This document shows, piece by piece, positions 63,578-64,000 of a stretch of DNA of 64,000 nt. The position numbers and the translations under genes are program-made. This DNA comes from Microbacterium testaceum StLB037. GTDB lineage: Bacteria; Actinomycetota; Actinomycetes; Actinomycetales; Microbacteriaceae. The notes under the pieces were generated by a model. It was not told where the DNA came from. It saw nothing but the letters and a program-made list of their open reading frames with translations, and searched no databases. Location: contig NC_015125.1 of the NCBI RefSeq assembly GCF_000202635.1, forward strand, positions 3,410,001 to 3,474,000. The letters are read 5' to 3'. Position 1 is the stretch's first letter, and every line of letters starts with the position of its first letter.

Positions 63578-64000
63578 ATGACCACCATCGACACCGATCC
63601 CGACACCGGCCTCGACCCGCTCGAGTTCGCGGTCACCCGCAACCTCGCGGCCAAGAGCGCCACTGATCGCGACGCGATCCTCGCCAACCCCGGCTTCGGG
63701 CAGAGCTTCACCGACCACATGGTCGACATCTGCTGGTCGGTCCGCGGCGGCTGGCACCGCCCGCGCGTCTCGCCCTACGGCCCCATCTCGCTCGATCCCG
63801 CCGCCGCGGTGCTGCACTACGGTCAGGAGATCTTCGAGGGCATCAAGGCGTACCGTCACGCCGACGGGTCGGTGCACACGTTCCGACCTGACCAGAACGG
63901 CCGACGCCTTCAGCGCTCGGCCCGCCGCCTCGCTCTGCCCGAGCTGCCGGTGCCCTACTTCCTGCAGTCGCTGCGCGAGCTGATCGCCGTCGACGGCGCC
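63578..64000 (+). CDS. ilvE: Branched-chain amino acid aminotransferase (3' end outside the window)
   Basis: The first 141 codons of a fold-type IV PLP aminotransferase are present, open at the window edge. YGPISLDPAAAVLHYGQEIFEGIKAYRHADGSVHTFRPDQNGRRLQRSARRLALPELP is the BCAT large-form signature. The PLP lysine is not reached. The enzyme performs the last step to valine, leucine and isoleucine, in keeping with leuB and ilvBNCD nearby. Confidence 0.93.
   Translation, partial: MTTIDTDPDTGLDPLEFAVTRNLAAKSATDRDAILANPGFGQSFTDHMVDICWSVRGGWHRPRVSPYGPISLDPAAAVLHYGQEIFEGIKAYRHADGSVHTFRPDQNGRRLQRSARRLALPELPVPYFLQSLRELIAVDGA

Overview
The window looks like chromosomal DNA of a high-GC Gram-positive actinobacterium of the family Microbacteriaceae, most likely Microbacterium. 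The grounds are very high G+C, near-complete G/C third-position codon use, GTG/TTG starts, class I ketol-acid reductoisomerase, a LigD/Ku pair, a maltokinase, CDP-glycerol-type wall polymer transferases and an LAXTG sortase signal. No integrated phage, complete insertion sequence or CRISPR array is visible. Most genes are housekeeping. The unusual content is in repeats, promoters and a few small or altered genes.

Layout. 0.2-3.2 kb: PLP aminotransferase and a membrane-tethered HtrA protease. 3.2-11.4 kb: an envelope-polymer block (three CDP-glycerol transferase-family proteins, a GT2 glycosyltransferase, a sugar/phosphoalcohol nucleotidyltransferase) that also holds a maltokinase and an EcsC protein. 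11.6-15.5 kb: an ABC ATPase with a long acidic N-terminal tail, its membrane partner, and a DUF3039 protein. 15.5-21.1 kb: pncB, murI, rph, rdgB, a GT2 and a CDF metal exporter. 21.2-25.6 kb: the NHEJ genes ligD and ku, bracketed by palindromic repeats, then DedA and tRNA-Leu. 25.7-32.4 kb: amidohydrolase, quinone reductase, YoaK-like protein, a wall-anchored M28 peptidase and an MFS exporter. 32.5-37.4 kb: prfB, ftsE, ftsX, smpB and ssrA (tmRNA), a cell division and ribosome rescue block. 37.5-48.3 kb: YaeQ, small proteins, an IMPase-family phosphatase, tRNA-Lys, a Nudix/hydrolase pair, a MarR-MFS operon, and an IclR regulator divergent from a CoA-transferase/thiolase operon. 48.5-50.8 kb: otsAB. 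50.8-58.9 kb and 62.5 kb to the end: branched-chain amino acid and serine biosynthesis (ilvD, ilvB, ilvN, ilvC, serA, leuB, ilvE). Between the last two lie a small lower-GC patch with a secreted Cys-containing protein and a TetR/efflux pair.

Three sequence-level themes stand out. (1) About a third of the genes have a TANNNT -10 box ending only 6-9 nt before the start codon, so leaderless mRNAs appear very common. (2) The heptamer GGATGCC/GGCATCC occurs about 115 times by hand count, roughly equally on both strands, forces otherwise rare codons inside genes, and forms inverted pairs that look like terminators after prfB and the thiolase gene. (3) A 25-bp palindromic REP-like repeat occurs in clusters around ligD/ku, between ilvN and ilvC, and twice in frame inside the 3' end of a CoA-transferase gene, giving that protein an extra C-terminal tail.
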